From Citrobacter freundii (GTDB taxonomy: Bacteria; Bacteroidota; Bacteroidia; Chitinophagales; Chitinophagaceae), in NCBI GenBank assembly GCA_003243445.1, contig QFQQ01000017.1, positions 37,073 to 101,072 on the forward strand: DNA of 64,000 nucleotides, given 5' to 3'. Made by a program: the position numbers and the translations under genes. Position 1 is the first letter of the stretch; each line of letters begins with the position of its first letter. Below, piece after piece: positions 8,942-17,315 of the stretch. The notes below the pieces were generated by a model, which was not told the origin of the DNA, ran no database searches, and saw only the letters and a program-made list of their open reading frames with translations.

Positions 8942-10318
8942 ATGATAAATTCTATTTCCGGTTGGGACGATACGATCATTGCCCTGGCGACACCGCCCGG
9001 CATTGGCGCTATAGGTGTGATACGATTGAGTGGCAAACTGAGCTTTCCCATCGTAAATGAATTATTCCCTTCAAAAAACCTGCTTGAAGCGCCGTCACAT
9101 ACAATACAAGTGGGCTATCTGCAGGAAAATGGAGTGGCGATTGACGAAGTGGTACTTTCTCTCTTTCGCGGTCCAAGATCTTATACAGGCGAAGACGTAA
9201 TCGAGATCAGTTGCCACGGTTCGCCCTATATCCATCAGCAGGTGATAGATGCCTGTATACGCAAAGGTGCGAGGCTCGCAAAACCAGGGGAGTTCACACA
9301 ACGGGCATTCCTGGCCGGAAAAATGGATCTCGCACAAGCCGAATCTGTCGCAGATATTATTGCGAGTAATACGGCTGCTTCACACAAAACAGCATTGCAC
9401 GCCATGCGCGGCGGCTTCTCCGCCAAACTGCGTGATCTCCGCGAACAACTGATCCGCTTTTCAGCACTGATAGAACTGGAGCTTGATTTCTCACAGGAAG
9501 ACGTGGAGTTCGCTGATCGCGGTGCTTTCTATACCCTCGTGAATGAACTGAGTGTATCAACCCGTCAGCTGATCGAATCATTCCGCCTGGGAAACGTGAT
9601 CCGCAACGGCGTTAGCGTAGCCATCATCGGTAAACCCAATGCGGGCAAATCGACCCTGCTCAATACACTGCTGAATGAAAACCGCGCCATCGTCAGCGAT
9701 ATACCCGGTACCACCCGCGATACAATTGAAGAAGTGATCAACATCGGCGGCATACTCTTCCGCCTGATCGACACCGCCGGCATTCGTCAGCATACCAGCG
9801 ACGTGATTGAAAGCGCCGGCGTAGAACGCAGTCTCGAAAAAATGAAACAGGCCGATCTTGTTCTCTATCTCTTTGATGCATCAGACGAGATCACCGAGAT
9901 CGAACAACGTGTGAGCGATCTGCAAAAAGAACAGATCAAATATCTCCTCGTTGCCAACAAGATCGATCAGGCCCCTTCCTACCTCGAAAAGTTCGCGGGC
10001 TGGAAAGACATCATCTTTATCTCCGCCCGTCAGCATCAGTATATAGACAAATTAAAACAACGAATGACCGATACAGTGATCGACGGCGATGTGCAATCAG
10101 AGAATAACATCGTCACCAACGCACGCCACTATCATGCATTGCAGGAAGCCCTGCGATCATTGGAAGACATTCAGGCGGGTCTTGATAATTTATTACCCGG
10201 AGATCTGCTTGCTCCGGATATCAGGAGAGCGTTGCATTATCTGGGAGAGATCACGGGACAGGTGAGTAATGAGGATATGCTGGATTATATTTTTAGTAAG
10301 TTTTGTATCGGGAAGTAG
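8942..10318 (+). CDS. mnmE: tRNA modification GTPase MnmE
   Basis: GTPase that acts with MnmG to install the 5-(carboxymethyl)aminomethyl group on wobble U34 of certain tRNAs. It has 458 residues, full length. The N-terminal tetrahydrofolate-binding domain starts with DTIIALATPPG. The G domain lies inside the helical domain: G1 GKPNAGKS (230-237), G2 TTRDT (257-261), G3 DTAG (277-280), G4 NKID (339-342). The C-terminal CIGK with the catalytic Cys is intact. Its last codons are the left boundary of a duplicated ~178 bp sequence and appear to be an integration target, yet the protein end is preserved. Confidence 0.97.
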   Translation: MINSISGWDDTIIALATPPGIGAIGVIRLSGKLSFPIVNELFPSKNLLEAPSHTIQVGYLQENGVAIDEVVLSLFRGPRSYTGEDVIEISCHGSPYIHQQVIDACIRKGARLAKPGEFTQRAFLAGKMDLAQAESVADIIASNTAASHKTALHAMRGGFSAKLRDLREQLIRFSALIELELDFSQEDVEFADRGAFYTLVNELSVSTRQLIESFRLGNVIRNGVSVAIIGKPNAGKSTLLNTLLNENRAIVSDIPGTTRDTIEEVINIGGILFRLIDTAGIRQHTSDVIESAGVERSLEKMKQADLVLYLFDASDEITEIEQRVSDLQKEQIKYLLVANKIDQAPSYLEKFAGWKDIIFISARQHQYIDKLKQRMTDTVIDGDVQSENNIVTNARHYHALQEALRSLEDIQAGLDNLLPGDLLAPDIRRALHYLGEITGQVSNEDMLDYIFSKFCIGK

Positions 10319-10488
10319 AGCGGCAAAACAAACATAAATAAAACAAAGAAACTTCAATTAAAGCCCTGAAAGCCACAAGCTTTCGGGGTTTTGTGTGTTT
10401 GGATGTTTGTGTTTGTTTGGCGATGTTTATATCCAAGTTTGTTCCTTATTTGTCTCTTTTAAGGAAGTCGAAAAGTGAATAACGCATG
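10310..10488 (+). repeat. Left attachment-like direct repeat at the 3' end of mnmE
   Basis: This 179-nt block starts in the last Gly-Lys-stop codons of mnmE and is repeated at 15320-15497. The first 53 nt are identical in both copies; I count about 11 differences overall (~94% identity). It includes the mnmE terminator. Together with the integrase just inside, this reads as attL of an integrative island that uses the mnmE 3' end as target. Confidence 0.8.
10364..10393 (+). terminator. Terminator of mnmE
   Basis: Stem CCCTGAAAGC / GCTTTCGGGG (10 bp with one G-T pair), loop CACAA, then TTTTG. It lies 45 nt after the mnmE stop, within the left direct repeat. A near-identical hairpin is in the right repeat. 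Confidence 0.85.
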
Positions 10489-10579
10489 ACGTGTCAGATG
10501 TCAGATGTTATGTCGCTTAAATACTCTTAAATACCACTAATGGACACTAAATACTCTTATTTGGGCGAAATTAAGCGAA

Positions 10580-11444
10580 ATGAGTACTATGATAAACGTC
10601 ATAAGAATATGCGAATTCTGCGGTGAGCAGTTCTCTGCAAAGACGACTACGACTAAATATTGTAGCCTTAGTTGTAACAGACGGGCGTATAAAAAGAATC
10701 AACGTGACAAGAAGATAGAGATCAGCGAGCTCCGTACACAGTATGTAAAAAGGGAAAAGGTAACCCATACAGATGCGGAGATACTGACGATCGCCCAAGC
10801 TGCAACGCTGCTCGGCTCAACCAATAGAAGATGTATCGAAAGATTGATCGCTGCCGGCAAATTAAAGGCGACCAGGATCACACCACGAAAGATAAGGATA
10901 CTAAGGATTGATGTTCTTGCATTGTTCGACAACAATATCCAGTTGGATAGAGAAGCTTTCAAAAACGAAGATGATGATGTCTTGACGGCCGAGCATACCA
11001 AGGCAATGGTCGATAAGCTATATACCATAGATGAACTAAAAGTTCTGTTTAGTAAGAAAAGGGACGCACTTTATTGCTATCTTAGAAGGAACCAATACCG
11101 TATGTGTCAAGAGCGGAAAGAATGTGCTCTTTCGCAAGGTCGATATAGACAGGCTTTATAAAAAGTTTGTTCGATCGGATACTTCCCAACATGATAAGGA
11201 CAGGAAGTACAACGAGTCAATATCAAAGAAGATATTGAAGGTCGGGGAATGCTACACGATGGATGAATGTGTAGCCATGTTCAAGAAGAAGTGGGGGCTG
11301 TTGTACGGAATCTTCAGTAGACGGTTTGTGCCCATGCTTCGGGATGGTCACTTCAGATATTACAGCAAAGCGGCTGTAGATAGGATCTATAAGAATGGCA
11401 AAGTAGTGCAGAAGGGAAAGGAGGTGAAGGATGAGTGTTGTTAA
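10580..11444 (+). pseudogene. Helix-turn-helix regulator of the island, frameshifted
   Basis: Two overlapping reading frames (10580-11161 and 11124-11444) together make one regulator of the kind found next to Bacteroidota integrases. The N-terminus has a small zinc-finger-like motif (CEFCGEQF, then CSLSC), followed by excisionase-like DNA-binding units (LTIAQAATLLGSTNRRCIERLI; YTIDELKVLFSKKRDALYCYL; YTMDECVAMFKKKWGLLYGIF). Similarity to the repeated unit passes from frame 1 to the next frame near 11085-11110, consistent with a 1-nt insertion or 2-nt deletion. Frame 2 resumes as VKSGKNVLFRKVDIDRLYKKF. No slippery heptamer was seen, so a mutation is likelier than programmed frameshifting. Its end overlaps the integrase start by 14 nt. 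Confidence 0.7.
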
Positions 11445-12600
11445 ACTGAGATCGAGGCCAACCAAGAATGGCTCCAAAAAATTATTGTTCCTGGATATCT
11501 ATCCACCGGTAAGAAATCCGGACACAGGCAAGCTACAGCGAAAGGACTACCTTAAAATCTTCCTGTTCACCAATCCAACCGATAAGATAGAGTGGGAGCA
11601 CAACAAGGAAACATTAGAACTGGCGCGCTGCGTTTGTGCAGCGCGGCAATTGGAGGTGCAGAATAATCGATTTGACTTTCTTTCCCAAAGAATGCGCAAT
11701 GGCAGCTTTCTTGAATTTTTCATGTCTCAGCTGCGCCCAAAGAAGAAGTCGAACTATGAGGGATGGCGTATGGCCATCGAATATTTCAGGTCGTTTGCAA
11801 AAGGTGACGTTAAGTTTCCCGAGATCAATGAAACATTTAGTGAAGAATATGCGGACTATCTTTTGAGCGGGCAAGGTATCGGCAGGACAGGTAGGCGGAT
11901 CACCATGAATACCGCCGTAAGCTATTTCGCAAAATATAGGGGCACGCTGAAAATTGCATTCAGGAAACGGCTGTTGTCCATTAATCTATATGAGCTGGTG
12001 CAGCCCGTTTCGAAAATGTTGGGCCACAAAAGAATCGAGACGACGATGATCTATGTGAAGATTGTCGACAAGCTCAAGCGTGATGCTTCCCACAGAATTG
12101 CGTTAAAGTTGGATGGCAGTTGGATAGGAGAGCAGGAGCAACAGTTGACAACGCATCACGAGATGGAAGGCAGTGAACAAAAATGTTCTGCCGTCCCCTA
12201 CGCGGGCCTGCGATTGTTCGCAGGGAGGGGCATGAGCATGGGCTCTGTCCGTTTCGTAGCGACATGGACAAACTGTTTCCTTGTATCGAAGCAGTTGATC
12301 CTTTTTCCCTTAGCAGCTGAGCGTATTGCACCTCTTCCGCTGGGAAGAGGACTACTGCCATTAAAGTTCCTTTCCATCAAGGTCGTTGTTCTCGATCCTG
12401 AGACCTGGTTTTTTCAATGGCTGCTTCAACTTCCCGAAATTATAGTTGAACCTGAGGTCGATTTTACGGATGGGCATGAAGGTGTTGGATTGCCGGTAGA
12501 ATACCGTATTATCGATAATACCTTTCATGTTCCTGTACCCTTGAAATGGATTATAGACTACCAGCAGGATATTGCCCTTGTTCTTGAACATCCGCTTTGA
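11431..12600 (+). pseudogene. Tyrosine integrase with catalytic-core deletion
   Basis: Residues 1-193 are a normal phage-integrase N-terminus: an arm-binding-like domain and the SAM-like core-binding domain (NTAVSYFAKYRGTLKIAFRKRLL). Directly after YELVQPV (codons ending at 12009) the sequence jumps to SKMLGHKRIETTMIYVKIVDKL, the C-terminal end with the nucleophilic Tyr208. About 130-150 residues that carry the catalytic Arg and the HxxR box in full-length relatives are missing, without loss of frame. After about residue 231 (near 12123) the frame reads non-homologous sequence, and past 12361 it is antisense to the receptor gene, so the native end is also lost. It should be unable to recombine DNA. 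Confidence 0.8.
12331..12350 (-). terminator. Hairpin 10 nt after the receptor gene stop
   Basis: A perfect 8-bp stem CCTCTTCC / GGAAGAGG with a 4-nt loop lies just beyond the minus-strand stop at 12361. No T-run follows on either strand, so it is at best a weak terminator or 3' stabiliser. Confidence 0.35.
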
Positions 12601-14784
12601 TGCACCGACAGAATTGTCAATCCACCAAAAGCCCTTTTCCTGCAAACGGATTTTCGGGCTGATAAACTTCATGTCCGAATAGAGGTTCCACCCTTTCTTC
12701 ATAAGAAAGCTGATAGATGAGTTAAAACCAAACTGGAAACCATCGTTTTTTATAAGGGACATATTGCTTCCCGCGCCTTCCTTTATCGCGTAGTTTATAT
12801 AACTGTTAAGATTGATGTTGAGCTTTTTTGTTGCCCTCAAACTGCCATTGAACCTGAATGTCGCCAGCTGATCCTTGCCGATATTTTGAAATGTTGTGTT
12901 CACGGTGTCCGGCCCGTTGCTCATAGAGACCGCTTCAATGCTGTTGTTGATCGTACTATAGCTGAGGTCAAACTTAAAATAATGCCTTTTGCCAGTCCCA
13001 TAGGTCAGCACAAAGGCGTGATTGCTGGCCGGTATCAAATTAGGATTGCCAATGGTCACGAGATTAGGATTGCTGAAATCAAGAAAGTTGTTAAGCTCCT
13101 GGATAGAGGGTCGGCTAATACTCTGTTCATATTTAAAGTTGAACCGGCCCTTCTTGGTTTTAAGCTGCAGGTCGACCAAGGGCAGAAGGTTATTGAAAAC
13201 GGCTTCTTGCAGCACCGTCGAACTGGATTTCATTTCTGTTCTTTCATAGTTCAGCAGCAACTTTGCACCAAAGTTTTTATATTGGTAATAATAGCTATTG
13301 TAAACTGCCAGAACATTCTGGCTGTAATCAAGATGTGAATTGTATTCGTCATCCCTGACATACAAACCTGTTTGGGGATCGTACCGATTTAGTTCTCCAT
13401 TACTGTATTTATCCCTGAAAACAGCTCTGGCACCTGCCTCTACAGTAATTTTTTTAACGGGGAGGGAGTAATTTATATTGACCTGATGTTCTAAATGTCC
13501 CAGGCCATTAAGGAACAGGTTCCCTTCAAATCCGCTACCGTTTTGCCCGCTTATCAGGGAGGATGTAATTTCGTTGACTGTTGGCTTTTCCAATCTATAG
13601 CCCATCGTAAAGACCTTATCCCTGTTTTTTTTCCCTTCGTTCTGGAAGTAGAATTCACCGATAAACTTCTGGCTTTTCTTGTCGAGGGAGCTTTTCAGTA
13701 GCTGTTCTGCGGTAGTCGATCCATTACCCTGTACGATGTTCGTGGAAAGAACATTATTATAGGGGTTACGCGTATAAGATGCGCTTACCAGCAACAGGTT
13801 TACACTGTCGATCGAATAACTGATTTCCTGCAGGGCCATCAGGACAGAATAATCCACATCATTAAAGCCGCTCTGACTTATTTTTTCGTTAAGGCCCGTG
13901 CCGGAAAGAACAGTAGTATTGGTTTCGTATTTTTTAAGGTCATCGTAAACACCGTTCAGTAAAGTAGTGAGGCCAATTTTGCTCCACTGCTTATTGATCA
14001 CGGCGCTTCCTTCATAATGATTGAGTGTGCTTGCGTTAAAGTTTACGCTTCCCTGAAATCCTTCCAGTTTCTTTGAAAGGGTAATAATATTGATAACATC
14101 TGTATAGCCCTGCGTGATATATCTTGAGGGCGGGGTGGTAACAACCTGTATTTCCTTTACCAGATTGGCCTTTAAGCTTCTCAAGGCTTCGGTAGGGTTG
14201 TTTTTATAAAGGGCATAGGGCTTGCCGTTCAGCAGGACCAGATACGTTTTTTTCCCGTTCACGCTTATCTCTCCATTCATTTCCACCTGTACCAAGGGGA
14301 CTTTCCTCATTATTTCAAGCGTTGAGGCCGCTTTGCTTTCAACATCGTTCTGCACATCATAGGTAAGCCTATCAAGTTGCTGCTTCACCAGCGGTTGAAC
14401 GCCGGTAATGACCACCTCTTTTAAATCTTTTACCTGTCTCTTTAGTCCGATCTTACCGAGGTCCCATTCACTGGATCCGATCCCGGGGGCTGCAGGTGCG
14501 GCTATCGTTTTAGGTTCATAGCCGCTTGAACTGAGTACTACTTTCTTCAGGGTTATCGTTGATCTGTCGAACACCACATTAATTGCCCCATCGGCACCGG
14601 AAAGTTTCTGTACCGTAAACTTGTCACCGGCAAAGGTCAGGGTAACATAAGGTATGGGAACAAGGGAGACACTATCCACTATCTGTCCCTTTATTTTAAC
14701 CTCGTAAGATTGACCGCATACGGCGAACGGGATGAACAGGCATAAAAACGGAAGGACCGGAAAATAAAAACAAGAAAACTTCAT
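12361..14784 (-). CDS. Outer-membrane beta-barrel receptor (TonB-dependent-like)
   Basis: An 807-residue outer-membrane protein: a signal peptide (FLCLFIPFAVCGQS), a carboxypeptidase-regulatory-like beta domain (about 28-105, IKGQIVDSVSLVPIPYVTL), a plug-like domain (about 120-215, LKEVVITGVQPLVKQ and RKVPLVQVEMNGEISVNGK), and a long barrel ending in an aromatic/Leu-rich strand. This matches the outer membrane beta-barrel family common in Bacteroidota; the substrate is unknown. The start overlaps the stop of the upstream minus-strand gene by ATGA, so the two are translationally coupled. It is the only island gene that looks intact. Confidence 0.85.
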   Translation of the reverse strand: MKFSCFYFPVLPFLCLFIPFAVCGQSYEVKIKGQIVDSVSLVPIPYVTLTFAGDKFTVQKLSGADGAINVVFDRSTITLKKVVLSSSGYEPKTIAAPAAPGIGSSEWDLGKIGLKRQVKDLKEVVITGVQPLVKQQLDRLTYDVQNDVESKAASTLEIMRKVPLVQVEMNGEISVNGKKTYLVLLNGKPYALYKNNPTEALRSLKANLVKEIQVVTTPPSRYITQGYTDVINIITLSKKLEGFQGSVNFNASTLNHYEGSAVINKQWSKIGLTTLLNGVYDDLKKYETNTTVLSGTGLNEKISQSGFNDVDYSVLMALQEISYSIDSVNLLLVSASYTRNPYNNVLSTNIVQGNGSTTAEQLLKSSLDKKSQKFIGEFYFQNEGKKNRDKVFTMGYRLEKPTVNEITSSLISGQNGSGFEGNLFLNGLGHLEHQVNINYSLPVKKITVEAGARAVFRDKYSNGELNRYDPQTGLYVRDDEYNSHLDYSQNVLAVYNSYYYQYKNFGAKLLLNYERTEMKSSSTVLQEAVFNNLLPLVDLQLKTKKGRFNFKYEQSISRPSIQELNNFLDFSNPNLVTIGNPNLIPASNHAFVLTYGTGKRHYFKFDLSYSTINNSIEAVSMSNGPDTVNTTFQNIGKDQLATFRFNGSLRATKKLNINLNSYINYAIKEGAGSNMSLIKNDGFQFGFNSSISFLMKKGWNLYSDMKFISPKIRLQEKGFWWIDNSVGASKRMFKNKGNILLVVYNPFQGYRNMKGIIDNTVFYRQSNTFMPIRKIDLRFNYNFGKLKQPLKKPGLRIENNDLDGKEL

Positions 14785-15467
14785 AAGTTCTTTATATAAG
14801 TTTCTACATGATTTTGGTATTGATAATCGGGGAAGAACAGGTTTGCAATTTCATCGTCTTTTTTTAGTTCAAAAATATATGGCCGTGTGAAGGGTATCCT
14901 ATCCAGGGATACCGGATGCTGATTGTCCACAATGACATTGGGGAAATCCGAAATGCTCTTTATGTCGGATCGCAAAGCATAATCGCTAGTATACTTGGCA
15001 AGTATAATCAAATTTATTCCTTCATTCTTCCCGTATCTTGAAAAAGCTTTTAAAAGACCTTCAACACATTGGTTGCATCCTCCCTGCTGTACCCTTAGAA
15101 TGAGATTTCTTTTTACCGGACTTATTTTTGTGTCAAGAATTTGTTTTGCATTGGCCAGTTTATGCGGGTGCGAGGAAATCACCAGCCGCAGGGAGTCGTT
15201 CTGCTCCAGTTTCCTATACTTATATTGGAGTTCAGCAAGCAGTTTTGTGCGGTGTTCCGTGAGAAATTTCAATTCTGCTACATGCGCTTTTTGTTTTCTG
15301 AAAAAAAGTAGTTTCCCCAGGGAAGTAGAGCGGCAAAACAAACATAAATAAAACAAAGAAACTTCAATTAAAACCCTGAAAGCAAAAGCTTTCGGGGTTT
15401 TGTGTGTTTGGATGTTTGTGTTTGTTTGGCGATGTTTATATCGAAGTTTGTCTTCTATTTGTCTCAT
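14781..15467 (-). pseudogene. CxxC protein, 5' end replaced by the right island repeat
   Basis: About 178 residues (up to base 15319) form a recognisable gene body: a Lys/Leu-rich coiled segment (AELKFLTEHRTKLLAELQYK), then a CNQC motif followed by SRYGKNEGINLIILAKY, reminiscent of a thioredoxin-like fold though not assigned. From 15320 to 15467 the frame is entirely encoded by the right direct repeat. The body has no Met codon, so its native start has been lost. The repeat happens to supply an ATG and a hydrophobic stretch (VLIEVSLFYLCLFC), giving a chimeric N-terminus. It is coupled by ATGA overlap to the downstream receptor. Whether it is expressed is unknown. Confidence 0.6.
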
Positions 15468-15497
15468 TTAAGAAAGTCGCAAAGTGAATAACGCATG
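15320..15497 (+). repeat. Right attachment-like direct repeat
   Basis: Second copy of the mnmE 3'-end block (first copy 10310-10488), 178 nt. It begins with the same GGGAAGTAGAGCGGC and retains the terminator hairpin with a 4-nt loop. Differences cluster in its second half. It marks the right end of the decayed island. Confidence 0.8.
15374..15402 (+). terminator. Terminator hairpin in the right repeat
   Basis: CCCTGAAAGC / GCTTTCGGGG with loop AAAA, then TTTTG; the duplicated counterpart of the mnmE terminator. It has no plus-strand gene upstream, so it is a relic of the duplication. Confidence 0.7.
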
Positions 15498-15692
15498 TAT
15501 ATGCGCAGGTGGTACGGTGAGCTGTACGATGTGACGTAGAAACATATATTGGTTCTACAGGTTCTGCTGCCGGGATTGAACTCTAGTACACGATCACCGC
15601 ATCGGCGATCTGTAAGGGATTTCCGATTGGTGGCGAGTGGGATGCCACCTCCAACCAGGTTTGGCTAGCAAATGAATAGTTATATTTACATT

Positions 15693-16484
15693 ATGGTGCT
15701 ATCGAAATTGTTAACGGCAAGAATGGTCCAAGTGATCACTCTTGCTTACTCTCTCCTAAGTTGCAACAGTTCAAAAATCAAACATGTCGATGGCGAACAG
15801 CTCGGTACCACGGTTATGTACAAGTTCCAGTTACAGATGTATTCTCCTGAGGAAAAAAGGATGTTCCAGTTCTTGGACAGCGCAATTGTATTTTCCAACG
15901 GATCCAGATTGGTGTTCAAGTTATCGCATGCCGTTGGAAAGCCTAAAGTCGTAGGTTTCAAACAGACCGAATTTGTAGATTCTTTGGGAGGAGATGTCGG
16001 CTACAGTTACTTTGCCACGGATCTATCAAGTGATATGGGCTATCAATATTGGCCATCCCGTCCAAAGAAAAACAGATTTGTTAGCGCGAAATCATTCTTC
16101 GCCCAAAAAATGTCCCTGAACGAAGCTATGTTCTCCAGCGAAGACGAATTGTTGTTCAAAAAGATTGATACGGTTCCAGGTTTTCTGGCCGAAATTTATG
16201 TGCCGAAGAACAAGCTCGACGAGTCCTATCCCGATACTTCTTACTATGAGTACCGTGATAGTTTTGCGGCCACAGGCTTCTCGATGTCGCGAAGGCTCGA
16301 TAGCATAAAGGAAAAAAAACTTGTCAAGGCGGTCTTTGCCTATTCCGCAAAAGAAGATCCAGCAAATGGAAAGGTGCCCAGGAGAGAGTTTGTGTTTGAA
16401 CTGAGAGCTATTACAACGGAAAAGGATACGGTTGCGCAGCGACTTCTGACTGATCCCTCCATTTTGAAAAGCCATGATCACTAG
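15693..16484 (+). CDS. Putative lipoprotein of unknown function
   Basis: About 263 residues; family not recognised. The N-terminus from the ATG at 15693 gives a lipoprotein-like signal (KLLTAR, then a hydrophobic run ending LLSC, then NSSK). An ATG at 15672 in the same frame is possible but adds a polar leader. The mature part is rich in Phe, Lys and Ser with no repeats or known motif (for example YWPSRPKKNRFVSAKSFF). It sits alone between the island repeat and a decayed membrane-protein gene. Confidence 0.55.
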   Translation: MVLSKLLTARMVQVITLAYSLLSCNSSKIKHVDGEQLGTTVMYKFQLQMYSPEEKRMFQFLDSAIVFSNGSRLVFKLSHAVGKPKVVGFKQTEFVDSLGGDVGYSYFATDLSSDMGYQYWPSRPKKNRFVSAKSFFAQKMSLNEAMFSSEDELLFKKIDTVPGFLAEIYVPKNKLDESYPDTSYYEYRDSFAATGFSMSRRLDSIKEKKLVKAVFAYSAKEDPANGKVPRREFVFELRAITTEKDTVAQRLLTDPSILKSHDH

Positions 16485-16640
16485 GCATGCCCAACAGTTT
16501 TCACGTTTTCGAGACAAGGTTTTAGGATCATTGATGGGTTTTTCTACCGCTATATATTTCAACGTGTATGACTTCCACTTATACGTGGAAATAGTTGAGT
16601 TGGGGTTAAAATGTATGCTGTTAACCATTTTGGGTTTTGA

Positions 16641-17263
16641 GTCTTTAAGCGTAAAACCAAGAGAGCGTCCAGGATTGAATTCCTGTTAGCCTGCTTTTGG
16701 GTCTATCTGTTTTTCAGAACGATCCTGGCACCTCATCCTTTTCCCTTGTCCTTTAATTTGGTTTTTGCTGCAATTTGTTTTATAGGTCTGCAAGCTATAG
16801 TTGCCGATGGCTTGCAAAGAATTGTAAGAATTCTACTGTATGCCGCAGTGTCGTCTCAAATTTTCATTTTCTCCATCTGTGCCTATCATATATTTGACCT
16901 GTCTCCGTTTATCCAAAGTCGTTATACGCTCAACGCAAGTGTTTTCGGCATCGTATTGTCTGTTAATTTTTCAATCCTGCCTCATCTCTTTCGAGGCGCT
17001 TACGCAAGGAACGAAAGCTGTCAGCCGCCAGTATCGCGGCAATAGTGATAAGCGTGGTCACCCTGACACTAATTTATTTCAGTCATAGCCGCACCGCTTG
17101 GCTAACGATATTGTTGCTGGCTTTTATAGAACTTTACAGTTTTCTAAGAACGACACAGACAAAAAAAGTCTTTAGAAAAGTGTTCCCAATCTGCCTGTCG
17201 GTAATACTTGCTGTATCAACATCAGTTCGTCATTTCGGCTTAGCATATCCCCACTTAGATTAA
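16641..17263 (+). pseudogene. Fragment of an O-antigen-ligase-like membrane protein
   Basis: The frame open from 16641 to 17042 encodes a string of hydrophobic helices (FLLACFWVYLFF, FNLVFAAICFIGLQAIVA, SVFGIVLSVNFSILPHLF). Around 16990-17010 the coding potential shifts frame and continues as LSAASIAAIVISVV... through YFSHSRTAWLTILLLAF to a stop at 17263. An SRTAW motif after a helix is typical of O-antigen ligase/polymerase proteins, but the remainder of such a protein is absent. The gene is therefore frameshifted and 3'-truncated. Family assignment is by motif only. Confidence 0.45.
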
Positions 17264-17315
17264 TTTTCAGCTCCTGCTAATGTTCAACTTTGCATAGAAC
17301 AAATAAAATAACAAT

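Larger units (their letters stand above)
10310..15497. mobile_element. Decayed integrative island inserted at mnmE
   Basis: A segment bounded by 178-179 nt direct repeats, one overlapping the mnmE stop. It holds an HTH regulator and tyrosine integrase facing inward from the left repeat, and a minus-strand receptor/CxxC gene pair abutting the right repeat. The HTH gene is frameshifted, the integrase has lost its catalytic core, and the right-most gene is cut by the right repeat. The element is therefore probably immobile and may be what remains of a larger island. Confidence 0.7.

Noticed and set aside
12331..12350. Strong rho-independent terminator
   Set aside because: The perfect hairpin lacks a T-run on either strand; kept only as a weak candidate.
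12124..12600. Long continuation of the island integrase frame
   Set aside because: It has no integrase similarity, and past 12361 it is exactly antisense to the receptor coding sequence; it is open by chance.
15498..15692. tRNA gene or third island repeat copy
   Set aside because: No cloverleaf with CCA-ready acceptor could be drawn, and no GGGAAGTAGAGC match was found downstream of 15497.
16474..16689. Small frame between the lipoprotein and the O-antigen-ligase-like fragment
   Set aside because: Overlaps the lipoprotein end in another frame and shows no conserved pattern.
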